The notes beneath the pieces are model-generated. The model saw only the letters and a list, made by a program, of their open reading frames with translations, was not told the DNA's origin and made no database searches. A stretch of DNA of 64,000 nucleotides from UBA1181 sp045639525 (GTDB lineage Bacteria; Bacteroidota; Bacteroidia; Bacteroidales; Paludibacteraceae): the NCBI GenBank assembly GCA_045639525.1, contig JAZUDI010000047.1:34359-98358 (forward strand), given 5' to 3'. Positions 52,640 through 60,974 of this stretch are shown piece after piece (within the stretch, counting starts at the first letter, position 1; each line of letters starts with the position of its first letter). Position numbers and translations under genes: made by a program.

Positions 52640-54056
52640 TTTTTGGATTAATTACTTTTTCTATTGCTGTGAAATACGGATAATAGTTTCTTTGATCATA
52701 TATCGGCTCGTACGATTTACAACAAAGTTCTTGGGGTGTCATTGGGTTATTACTCTTTAACCTAAAACACAGATAAGTCTCACCAGAGGTGGCAAAACCT
52801 AATGATTTCAAGAATGAAGAATCTGCCAATACAGGTTCTTCTGCATCAAGTTCATATAGGTCAGCCTTATCCTTATGATGAATCAATAGGTATTTTGGAA
52901 CTACGGAGCAATCTTCCTTGAACATAGATCCCTTTCTTCCATCGGAACGGACGTAATACAACTTATTTTGAAGTATGAGTTGTTTATGCCAATCACCTTT
53001 ATAGTAACCAACAAGAACGGTACCATCGGAAGGCTTAACTTGTTTAGCCTGAACTGAAGGAGCAACTGTAATACGATTAAGAGCACTAAGAATGGCTTTA
53101 GCTATTTCATTTCCAAGACGAGGTGGAACTGCATTTCCAATCATCTTATATGCATCTTTTATGTCATCGTATTCAAAGATAAAGTTATCAGGGAACGTCT
53201 GGATTCTAGCACATTCGCGGACACTTAGTCTTCTGTACTCGCTCATTTTATCTTTTTGGAAGTTCCAGTTCTCATGACCGAAATACATCATCTTTGGTGA
53301 TGATGGGTGCAAGGGAGCGAAATCGGCTGTTGCATTTATAGTGAATGATGGTTGCTGCCAACCTCTACGTCTATTGCCTCGATAGTAGAAAGATCCGAAT
53401 TTAGATGTCAGTACATCATGATTCGGGCGTGTATGTTCCGTAATGTTGCTCTCTTTTCGTCCAGAGTAGAAATTAGGTTCTTCTGTTATATCTCCAATTG
53501 CTCTCTCAAGCGTGACAGGCACTTCACATGTTGGATTTGGGAATGTAAACGTAACGTTTAATTCTTTTTTGAAGCCTACGAAGAAAACTCTTTCGCGATT
53601 TTGTGGAATACGAAAATTCACAGCATCAAGCAATGCCCATTGCACATCATAGCCAGCGCCATCAAGCCTATTAACAAAATCTTCAAAAACTTCCTTGAAC
53701 TTATCATCCAACATACCTTTTACATTCTCAATTACGAAGAACTTTGGCTGCTTTGCTTTGATAAGTTCTATATATTTCAGGAACAACTGTCCTCTTTCAT
53801 CATCTAGACCTTTCTGCTTTCCTCCTACGCTCCATGATTGGCAAGGAGGTCCACCTACGAATCCGTCACAGTCAGGAATCGAATTAGGGTCAATCTTGCA
53901 GACATCCCCAAGCACAAACTCTGTGTTTGGATGATTGCGAATATATGTTGCACGACAATGTGGTTCGAACTCATTAGCCCAAACTACATTGAATCCTGCC
54001 TGCTCAAAGCCAAGGTCAAGACCACCGCACCCTGCAAAGAATGATACTACATTCAT
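52626..54056 (-). CDS. DNA (cytosine-5-)-methyltransferase B with extra C-terminal region
   Basis: A 476-residue C5 methyltransferase. Motif I is SFFAGCGGLDLGF (5-17), motif IV GGPPCQSWS with catalytic Cys72, motif VI ENVKGM (110-115), motif VIII QNRERVFF, and motif X MIGNAVPP near residue 325. The target-recognition region includes WQQPSFTINATADFAPLHPSSP. About 130 residues follow motif X (GTVLVGYYKGDWHKQLILQNKLYYVRSDGRKG...) and form a strand-rich domain not usual in the family. Its start and stop positions link it to the HNH and nuclease genes. Confidence 0.95.
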   Translation of the reverse strand: MNVVSFFAGCGGLDLGFEQAGFNVVWANEFEPHCRATYIRNHPNTEFVLGDVCKIDPNSIPDCDGFVGGPPCQSWSVGGKQKGLDDERGQLFLKYIELIKAKQPKFFVIENVKGMLDDKFKEVFEDFVNRLDGAGYDVQWALLDAVNFRIPQNRERVFFVGFKKELNVTFTFPNPTCEVPVTLERAIGDITEEPNFYSGRKESNITEHTRPNHDVLTSKFGSFYYRGNRRRGWQQPSFTINATADFAPLHPSSPKMMYFGHENWNFQKDKMSEYRRLSVRECARIQTFPDNFIFEYDDIKDAYKMIGNAVPPRLGNEIAKAILSALNRITVAPSVQAKQVKPSDGTVLVGYYKGDWHKQLILQNKLYYVRSDGRKGSMFKEDCSVVPKYLLIHHKDKADLYELDAEEPVLADSSFLKSLGFATSGETYLCFRLKSNNPMTPQELCCKSYEPIYDQRNYYPYFTAIEKVINPKNEQK

Positions 54057-54071
54057 ATCTTTTGCTAATAC

Positions 54072-54776
54072 TTAATCTTTTAGTACCACTTCAATAGCCA
54101 GATACTCGGCTATTACAAATTTGACCTTATTTCCTTCGTTAGAAGTACAATATCTATACCTTCCTGTTTGCACAACATTCCATTGTGAGTATATCCTTGA
54201 CGATAAACCGTCAGCGAATATAACATTTTGTCGTATAATTCGGCTTCCTACTTCAGGTAGTATATTGCTACAATATGGTATTTCAAAATTTTCACGTTCT
54301 TTATCGGTCATTTGTTCAAGCAACCTCATCGAAATTAGAAAATCAGAGTCCAGTGATAGTTTTTCATTGAGATACGCAAGATGACCCAATGCCAGTTTTC
54401 GGAACACTGATATAAATCTATTCTTTTCATAATCCCAGAAAAAAACATCTCCGAATTTAACATGTTGCCCTTTGATTCTTTTCGACAAGCCCTTTGAATG
54501 CATCAATGTTTCTCTCGTTTTATCTCGATTCATAGATTGTACATCGGTTGTACCTTGCTTCATGCAATCAATTATGCAGGAAACATATTCCTCATCAAAA
54601 GAGAACTGTGCATTGCAATGGTGGCAACAAGGGACAACTGGAGGCTCTGAAGGTAATGGACTATCTAGAAAGCACTTCGAAGGAATGTGGTCTTCAGTAT
54701 CTGCGTGATCACCGCAATAAGCACACACATTCCGCAGCCTCCAATCGTTGTAATATGTCTTGAAGGAGGATAACAT
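54072..54776 (-). CDS. HNH-type nuclease-like protein
   Basis: A 234-residue protein with a zinc-finger-like HNH core in the first 60 residues: CAYCG (18-22), EDHIPSKC (28-35) and CCHHCNAQ (50-57). The His-Asn pair and four Cys fit the HNH/Cas9-like metal-binding layout. The remaining 170 residues (GLSKRIKGQHVKFGDVFFWDYEKNRFISVFRKLALGHLAY...) carry no motif I know. It lies 15 bases after methyltransferase B starts and 8 bases before the receiver-like gene ends. It is likely the nuclease of the GHKL-type module. Confidence 0.75.
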   Translation of the reverse strand: MLSSFKTYYNDWRLRNVCAYCGDHADTEDHIPSKCFLDSPLPSEPPVVPCCHHCNAQFSFDEEYVSCIIDCMKQGTTDVQSMNRDKTRETLMHSKGLSKRIKGQHVKFGDVFFWDYEKNRFISVFRKLALGHLAYLNEKLSLDSDFLISMRLLEQMTDKERENFEIPYCSNILPEVGSRIIRQNVIFADGLSSRIYSQWNVVQTGRYRYCTSNEGNKVKFVIAEYLAIEVVLKD

Positions 54777-54784
54777 TTTTGTTA

Positions 54785-56350
54785 TTATTCACTTTTTTTA
54801 CGAATACACTCTGCGATATCAACACCAACACGAGTTAGTTGAGATGCATACTTATTTACGATATGCAAAGCATAACTCTCTTTTATATCAAACTGCCACT
54901 GATATCTCTCGTTATTGATTGATTTAAATTCCCAACCATTTTCGATGGCATTTGCTGCTATAGGAGCACCATCTTGTAATGGATTAAAATGAATTTTTGT
55001 AACCGCGTAAGAATTTACACTCACAAAAAGAATCTCATCCTCATTCGTAATAATTGGAACACCTTTTTGTTGAGTCATAATCGGCAAAAACAGAAAGTCT
55101 CTGCCTTTTTCTCCCTCCTCTGGTAACGGAATTCTAGCAGAATCACAAGTTTGCTGTATGCATAATAAAAAAGCTCCTGTCTGTGTATTTTTAACAACTG
55201 TTCCTAAAGATAATAATGGCGCATTTTTAGACCTCCCAAAAAGATTCCTAATTTGGGTTAATCTTGCAAAACCATTATTAGATAGTTGTTGCTGGGCATC
55301 CTCTTTGGCACCAAACAAAGACGCAGACTTTTCCAAGAAAAAGGATTCACTCGACTTTGACACTTGATTTTCTATAAGGACAGCATTAATTCGCTCATAT
55401 ATTTTCGTTCCTGATGCATTTACTAAATTCTTACAAAAATCAGAAGTTATCTTCAATTTCTTCTTGTTTGCATACTCAACCTCATATGGTTCAATGATGT
55501 TATCTTCAATCCACGCTAGATACCACTCATGCATTGGGATAGGCTCCTCTTGTAACAACTCACCTATCGCCGAACCCAAACATGTATTCAGCAATTTTTG
55601 CGCATCCTCCTTATTTGGGATAGAAATTTCGTGCCCCAAGTAAGCAGCATCCATATCTTTGTGAAAGACACTTAAGATTTTCGGTGTATTTTCCCTTATC
55701 CTTGAAATCGCTGATAAGGCATAATTCGGCAGAAGTCCCTTTACCTTTTCTGTAAATATATCAACTATTGCGATCGGCAAATTTTCATACGATATCACAA
55801 ACTTGTTCCATTCTGAATTGTATTGGAACGTATTCTTTGCTCGAACAACGATTTCAATATTTTTGCTAGACAAAGAAAATGATTCTTTTTGGACAGTCAA
55901 CGGGTAATCATAGAGTTCCTTGCATACATCGTCATATACCTTACCAAAGTTCGTTTCTCCTGTATAGATAACTACCATTTTAAACTTATCATCCTCTGCC
56001 TCATCCAATACCAAGTGCAACAACTCGGATGTATATTCACCTCTTATATCATCTTTTGCATCCGCATTAGGATCAACAGGCTTTGTCCTATGCAATAAAA
56101 GCCGCCAGTCAACAACTAACACATCTGCATTATGAGCCAAAATAGCACAATGGTCAATATCCGTATCATTCACGGGAGCGTAAATAGCACAGATTTTACC
56201 TGCATCTGCAAAACATTTAGATACTATTTTAGCATCAAATGAATTAGGATTGCTCTCTGTACCAAAAGCTTCCTCATCTATAAACACGATATCTCGCAAA
56301 TAATCATCAACAATTTTTCGAGATATTTCATCAAAACTATGTTCAGCCAT
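54785..56350 (-). CDS. Response-receiver-like protein with large unknown C-terminus
   Basis: A 521-residue protein, using the ATG at 56350, seven bases after the GHKL gene stop; the frame also continues upstream but that part overlaps the GHKL gene. The first 160 residues read as a receiver (Response_reg_2-like) with all key positions: IVFIDEE (Asp25, Glu26), the phosphoacceptor in DVLVVDWRLLL (Asp81), Thr130 in VVIYTGE and Lys155 in LTVQKES. Residues 160-521 have no known output domain; they are helical, then strand-rich (GAFLLCIQQTCDSARIP). It is likely phosphorylated by the GHKL/kinase protein. Confidence 0.72.
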   Translation of the reverse strand: MAEHSFDEISRKIVDDYLRDIVFIDEEAFGTESNPNSFDAKIVSKCFADAGKICAIYAPVNDTDIDHCAILAHNADVLVVDWRLLLHRTKPVDPNADAKDDIRGEYTSELLHLVLDEAEDDKFKMVVIYTGETNFGKVYDDVCKELYDYPLTVQKESFSLSSKNIEIVVRAKNTFQYNSEWNKFVISYENLPIAIVDIFTEKVKGLLPNYALSAISRIRENTPKILSVFHKDMDAAYLGHEISIPNKEDAQKLLNTCLGSAIGELLQEEPIPMHEWYLAWIEDNIIEPYEVEYANKKKLKITSDFCKNLVNASGTKIYERINAVLIENQVSKSSESFFLEKSASLFGAKEDAQQQLSNNGFARLTQIRNLFGRSKNAPLLSLGTVVKNTQTGAFLLCIQQTCDSARIPLPEEGEKGRDFLFLPIMTQQKGVPIITNEDEILFVSVNSYAVTKIHFNPLQDGAPIAANAIENGWEFKSINNERYQWQFDIKESYALHIVNKYASQLTRVGVDIAECIRKKSE

Positions 56351-56357
56351 TTTTATT

Positions 56358-59318
56358 TTATTTCTTTTGAATTTTAAACGTAACATTAGCCCCTTCAAGA
56401 GGTTCAACAATAGACAATTCATATCCTTCATCATTCAAGATTTCTCGACTGATACTCAATCCCAAACCTCGACCGTTAGGCTTCCGTGAGTATCTAAGAT
56501 TAAATATTCTCTCCCACTCGTTTTGTGGAATAGAAGGCCCGTTATTGGATATATATATCGCATCGTCTGTTGCATGTAGTCGTATAATACGAGGATTAAT
56601 ATCCGATTGTTTAAGCCAATAAATTGCATTGTCTACAATATTTACAAATACGGGATAGAAGGTTGATCTAAAACCATTTAGGTGCTGGCTAGCAAAACCA
56701 TTCGTGTGTTTTAATGATATTTCGTGACGCTGCAGCCTAGAGCCAAACAAATCACTCAGATATAAACGAATATCAGTTAACGGAATATCAATTCTCTCGC
56801 GTTCCATTCGTCTATTAAGGGGAGTCATCAAGCCGAGATAACTTTCCAAATGTTCAAAATTCACACTAACATTTTTATATAATGGTTGTAAATTTTGTTC
56901 CACATCAGACCAAGCCTTCAAATCCTTCACACTTCGGCGAATGGAGTCCACTGTGCTAGAGAATTCATGATGTATTATACCTATTGCCAATCCTAATTGA
57001 CTTAGTTCGAGATCTGAATTGACTTGAGTCCGCAACTCTTCCAATTCTTCATATAGAGACTCTTCTATATCTTGATTCGTTATTACTTCACCAGAATCCA
57101 ATTTCTGAATCTGAATACCTTCCAATTGGCGTATGATACGTTCCATAATATCGGTATTTCGATCTTTTATTGTATCAATTTGAGTCTCCATACGAATTCT
57201 TTCTTGAACAATATCAAAATCTTCCTGCTTTTGTACAGCGAGTACTTGGAACTGAGAGCGGACATCTTGTATTTGCGCTTCTAAATCTTGCATAAGCTGA
57301 TTAGACACTTCTCTAACCTTTTCTGTTACCAGTTTTGCAGCGGCATTAAGTTCTGCCGTTTTGTTTCTGTTCATTTTGGAAGCATTTTCAGAGATTACTG
57401 TTACCGCATTTTCAAGTCTTTTACGCTTACTTAATTCAATTTGCAATTGGGAAACTATTTCGTTTATCAGTCTATCAATCTCAACCAAAGCAGGTTTAAA
57501 CACCTCTTCATCCAATATCCTGTATTGCTTTTTATAGAGTTCATAATCTTCTACATGATTTTTTCCAACATAAAATCCCTTTATGCTCGGTACTTCGATG
57601 GCGTTTTGGTAATTCAAAATATCCTTGCGAACTTTTGATTCAGCTTCCAACAAACACTGACTTGCTTCGTCTGGATTTTTTTTATATTGCAGACCTACTA
57701 TTGTAGTCTTAAAATGAAGCAAAATATCATCAACCCGTTTTTGATATTCATTAGTTGATAATAATTCAAAAAACAAGGCCATTTTTTTAAGGAACTTATC
57801 CTTTTTATTTTTGGATTTCTTCTCCTGCATCTGTAGAGCCTTATGCGCCTTATTGTACTCATCTTTCTTTTGACGATAATAATCTGCTAATGATGAATTT
57901 GCCTTATCGCAAAAGATTTCTTGGGCTAATTGCCAAAAGAAATTTTTTAAAATAGCACGAAATTGTTTGTAGGCTAGATTTTCAATAAAGCCTTCACGTC
58001 CTGCCTTTTCCACCAAACTGCTATGAGACGTATCCTGAACATCAATTGCACCAAAGATACGACGATAGGAAAAGAAATACGTAGATGCACGCTTTGAGCG
58101 ATTTTTCTCTATGTCAAGGAAGTCGTAGTCCGAGTTTCCATATGGTAAAACACGGATATTATTTCTGTAAATATATAGTCCACCAATCTGGTTAGTCTTA
58201 TTAAACAATTTTGAGTAATTAACATCCGAGATACGAGAGTCATTTTTATCTCCCTGTAGATAAGCAAAATCTATTTTGAATGGGCCACACGATGTCGCAC
58301 GATATACATTATCTTTCCAATTGACGTTATATTCTACTTCCCTCTCTCCATATAGGGTGATTGTTCCATGAAATTGTCCATATTTATCAAACTCACCTTT
58401 AATACGATGATCTGCTAACAAAAATTCCTCTGGAGTAAAAAACTGTTGACTATCAATGATGCTTACAAACGAACCATCTTCATCTTGATAATCTCTAAAC
58501 GCAATATCAATCGCTGGTTTATCATGGTCAGGAGTCATCGTGTTATGAAATCCCAACAGGGTAGTTTGCATCTTTGTTGCTTCATCAGCACCTTGCTCTC
58601 TTTGTAAATCAATATATAACGACTCGTTAAGATTCGAAATGTAGAAATGCGTTCCGCTTAATTGATTTAAGTCAAAATTTCCTTGTAGTTGAGACGATAA
58701 CTCTACAGGGGATATTGATATATTTTTCAAAGAGTCAAGTAATCTTTCGTAATCTAATTGAGATATCTGTCCTCTTTCGAACAAATCCTTCACATTCAAT
58801 TTTACGTCTGCTACTAGTTCGGCGATTTCATTGCCACTCGGCATAGAGTCATATTCTACAACAGGCACAACAATATCTTCAAGATTTACGCCTTGAAGCT
58901 CGAACAAATCCCAATCCAAGAAGGATGCAACAATTGAATTCTTATCACTATTTTTTGGACGTGATAATACCAAGACTTGCCCTCCAATCGATGCTATTGC
59001 AAGTCTTCCTATACCCTTTTCACCCGAAACTTGTCGAAAAGGTTTTGTTTCATCTATAGGAGGTAAGTTATTCGATGATTTCACCTTACTTTCAGTCCCC
59101 AAAATCAACCATCGATTCTCAAAATCAAATCTACTCATCCCGACGCCATCGTCTCGAAGTACTAGAAGTCCATCTTTTCGCAGCAAACTGATGTCAAAAT
59201 GATCTGCGTACGCATCGTACGCATTCTTCAACAACTCATTTATTGCTGTTGGAATGCCTGCAATTTGTTGCCTACCTAATAGATCAAGAGCCCTTGCTCT
59301 GGTTTTAAACTGTGCCAT
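56358..59318 (-). CDS. Dual GHKL ATPase: MORC/MutL-like N-terminus and histidine-kinase-like C-terminus
   Basis: A 986-residue cytoplasmic protein. N-terminal GHKL: N box AINELLKNAYDAYA (Glu28, Asn32), G1 DDGVGM (56-61), G2 GEKGIGRLA (99-107), as in MutL, Hsp90 and MORC. A long coiled-coil section spans about residues 480-760. The C-terminus has an H-box-like GIIHHEF (His783-His784), an N box NIVDNAIYWL (Asn893, Asp896, Asn897) and G boxes SNNGPSI and NGRGLGLS (948-955), the HisKA-HATPase layout of a sensor kinase. It overlaps the methyltransferase by 14 bases and precedes the receiver gene. Confidence 0.85.
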   Translation of the reverse strand: MAQFKTRARALDLLGRQQIAGIPTAINELLKNAYDAYADHFDISLLRKDGLLVLRDDGVGMSRFDFENRWLILGTESKVKSSNNLPPIDETKPFRQVSGEKGIGRLAIASIGGQVLVLSRPKNSDKNSIVASFLDWDLFELQGVNLEDIVVPVVEYDSMPSGNEIAELVADVKLNVKDLFERGQISQLDYERLLDSLKNISISPVELSSQLQGNFDLNQLSGTHFYISNLNESLYIDLQREQGADEATKMQTTLLGFHNTMTPDHDKPAIDIAFRDYQDEDGSFVSIIDSQQFFTPEEFLLADHRIKGEFDKYGQFHGTITLYGEREVEYNVNWKDNVYRATSCGPFKIDFAYLQGDKNDSRISDVNYSKLFNKTNQIGGLYIYRNNIRVLPYGNSDYDFLDIEKNRSKRASTYFFSYRRIFGAIDVQDTSHSSLVEKAGREGFIENLAYKQFRAILKNFFWQLAQEIFCDKANSSLADYYRQKKDEYNKAHKALQMQEKKSKNKKDKFLKKMALFFELLSTNEYQKRVDDILLHFKTTIVGLQYKKNPDEASQCLLEAESKVRKDILNYQNAIEVPSIKGFYVGKNHVEDYELYKKQYRILDEEVFKPALVEIDRLINEIVSQLQIELSKRKRLENAVTVISENASKMNRNKTAELNAAAKLVTEKVREVSNQLMQDLEAQIQDVRSQFQVLAVQKQEDFDIVQERIRMETQIDTIKDRNTDIMERIIRQLEGIQIQKLDSGEVITNQDIEESLYEELEELRTQVNSDLELSQLGLAIGIIHHEFSSTVDSIRRSVKDLKAWSDVEQNLQPLYKNVSVNFEHLESYLGLMTPLNRRMERERIDIPLTDIRLYLSDLFGSRLQRHEISLKHTNGFASQHLNGFRSTFYPVFVNIVDNAIYWLKQSDINPRIIRLHATDDAIYISNNGPSIPQNEWERIFNLRYSRKPNGRGLGLSISREILNDEGYELSIVEPLEGANVTFKIQKK

Positions 59319-60384
59319 CTGAATTAGATTTTATAGTTTCGCCCAATCTTCTTGCATATTCGCAAGGTACCGCATTGCCTATGAGCTTAGCTGCTGTGGC
59401 AATGCTATTTGTTTTAAAAACATATTCCTTAGGAAATGTTTGTATGGTTGCCCCTTCTCTAATAGAGATAGCTCGATCCTCTTCTGGATGTCCGAAGCGT
59501 CCATTGGATACACTGAAAAACTTTGTCGTAATGGTCGGCGCTGGTCTGTCCCACCACATACGGCCATAGGTGTCTTTGAAACTATCGTCATGACCGACAA
59601 AACAAGGCAACTGCAACTCTTTATCATTTGCCCAATCTAATCGGCTTCCTCCGTCATGGTGAGTCTTTTGCATACGCCTTATTCCTTTCGGACTCAATCC
59701 TGCAACTGTATGTTTAAAATCAGTGACATCCTTATGCCCTGCTGATATTTTAGGAAATCCGTTAGATTCTCCTAGCACATCTCGAACAGTTAACTTCTTT
59801 TCGCTTTTGTCCGGGAAATATATTTCTTTGTCTTCCAAACGCGTAGCAATCAAAGAAAAACGACGACGACTCTGAGGAACGCCATAATCGTTCATATTGA
59901 CAATCTTTTTATCATACTTATAACCCAATCTTTCAAGTTCTGACAAGAAAAATGGTAAGATACTCTCTTTGTTGGTCGTAATACCTGGAACATTTTCTAC
60001 CAACACATAACCAGGCCGATAGTAGTCTATAAAACGTGAAAAGTTTCGCAATAAATCCTTTGACTTCAATGACTTATTTTTATCAGAATTGATAATGCTA
60101 TAGAACTGACATGGACTACATCCAACCAATATCAAAGAATCGTCATTCGGATGAATGTCAAAGATACGTTCGAAGTAGTTTGTCCTCAAATTTCTGATAT
60201 CAGTTTGAATATATACAGTTCCAGGATTGTTGAATTCATAGGTCTCTTTTGCATCCTTGTCAAAATCCACGCCAGCAATTACATTGATTCCCGCTTGACG
60301 TAATCCACAGGTCATTCCTCCTCCTCCACAGAAAAAATCAATGGCTTTAAGATCTGTTCGTATATTTATCAAACTCTTTTTCAT
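59305..60384 (-). CDS. DNA (cytosine-5-)-methyltransferase C
   Basis: A 359-residue C5 methyltransferase. Motif I is DFFCGGGGM (16-24), motif IV GCSPCQFYS with catalytic Cys92, motif VI VENVPG, motif VIII QSRRRFSLIA, motif IX REGATIQTFP and motif X IGNAVPCEYA near the end. The target region includes GPGWDRPAPTIT-type sequence (WWDRPAPTITTKFF). It is the first gene of the ten-gene run. It overlaps the GHKL gene by 14 bases, which makes it the cognate methyltransferase of that module. Confidence 0.96.
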   Translation of the reverse strand: MKKSLINIRTDLKAIDFFCGGGGMTCGLRQAGINVIAGVDFDKDAKETYEFNNPGTVYIQTDIRNLRTNYFERIFDIHPNDDSLILVGCSPCQFYSIINSDKNKSLKSKDLLRNFSRFIDYYRPGYVLVENVPGITTNKESILPFFLSELERLGYKYDKKIVNMNDYGVPQSRRRFSLIATRLEDKEIYFPDKSEKKLTVRDVLGESNGFPKISAGHKDVTDFKHTVAGLSPKGIRRMQKTHHDGGSRLDWANDKELQLPCFVGHDDSFKDTYGRMWWDRPAPTITTKFFSVSNGRFGHPEEDRAISIREGATIQTFPKEYVFKTNSIATAAKLIGNAVPCEYARRLGETIKSNSDGTV

Positions 60385-60646
60385 TTGTTACTCAAATAAA
60401 ATGTGGCATACAAACCTCCATAGCCCCCCAAAGAGGTCAATGAATGTATATGTTTTTGCTAGATATCATCAGAATCGCATAAATTAAAAGGGTTACCCCT
60501 ATTTACAATAATTCTGTAAAATTATCGAATTTATCTCAGCAAAACAAACCATAACCGTACAAAAGATTCCAAAATCGTAAAACATTATGAATAATGGAAT
60601 GGGGAATTAAATGTTATTCAATAATCATTTATACTATAAACACTTT

Positions 60647-60784
60647 GCTTTTGCCCTTTCAGGGCGAAATGTACCCCCAAATTCATTATCACCCAAGGCG
60701 ATGCCATTGGGCTATAGGCACGTTGTGATTGCCCTTTCAGGGCGAAACTATGAATGATGGATAACACCCTGAAAGGGCAAAAGC
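60647..60784. repeat. GCCCTTTCAGGGC repeats with inverted outer copies
   Basis: TGCCCTTTCAGGGCGAAA occurs at 60652-60669 and 60730-60747. GCTTTTGCCCTTTCAGGG (60647-60664) and its exact reverse complement at 60767-60784 form an 18-base inverted repeat around the middle copy. This resembles a palindromic intergenic element rather than CRISPR, as spacing and orientation vary. Confidence 0.8.
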
Positions 60785-60871
60785 ACATAGCGCAATCTTA
60801 TTTTTCTGTTTTAACACTCTTGAGTTTTTCTTTAACTCGTCTTTACCATTAGGAATCAATCACTATTATCA

Positions 60872-60879
60872 CAAATTTA
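60872..60879 (-). promoter_or_regulatory. Candidate promoter -7 element upstream of methyltransferase C
   Basis: The minus strand reads TAAATTTG. It is embedded in a 19-base block (60869-60887) that is identical to 63746-63764, in front of the helicase-nuclease gene. Confidence 0.45.
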
Positions 60880-60974
60880 AAAATAATATTAATCGCAACA
60901 AACCTTCTACATGAAGAAAACAGCCCAGACATCAACTGCATATTTAGGCAGTTCCTGATTTTAAGTAGCCCTCC

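Larger units (their letters stand above)
60385..60974. other. Long intergenic region with palindromic repeats and a second promoter
   Basis: No coding sequence is seen in 590 bases. It carries three copies of a GCCCTTTCAGGGC-type element (60647-60784) and, near its right end, a TAAATTTG -7 element (60872-60879, minus strand) identical in context to that of the helicase gene. A transcript from there would have a leader of about 480 bases before methyltransferase C. Confidence 0.55.

Noticed and set aside
60647..60784. Short repeats that might be a CRISPR array
   Set aside because: Only three units, spacing uneven, one copy inverted, no cas genes nearby.
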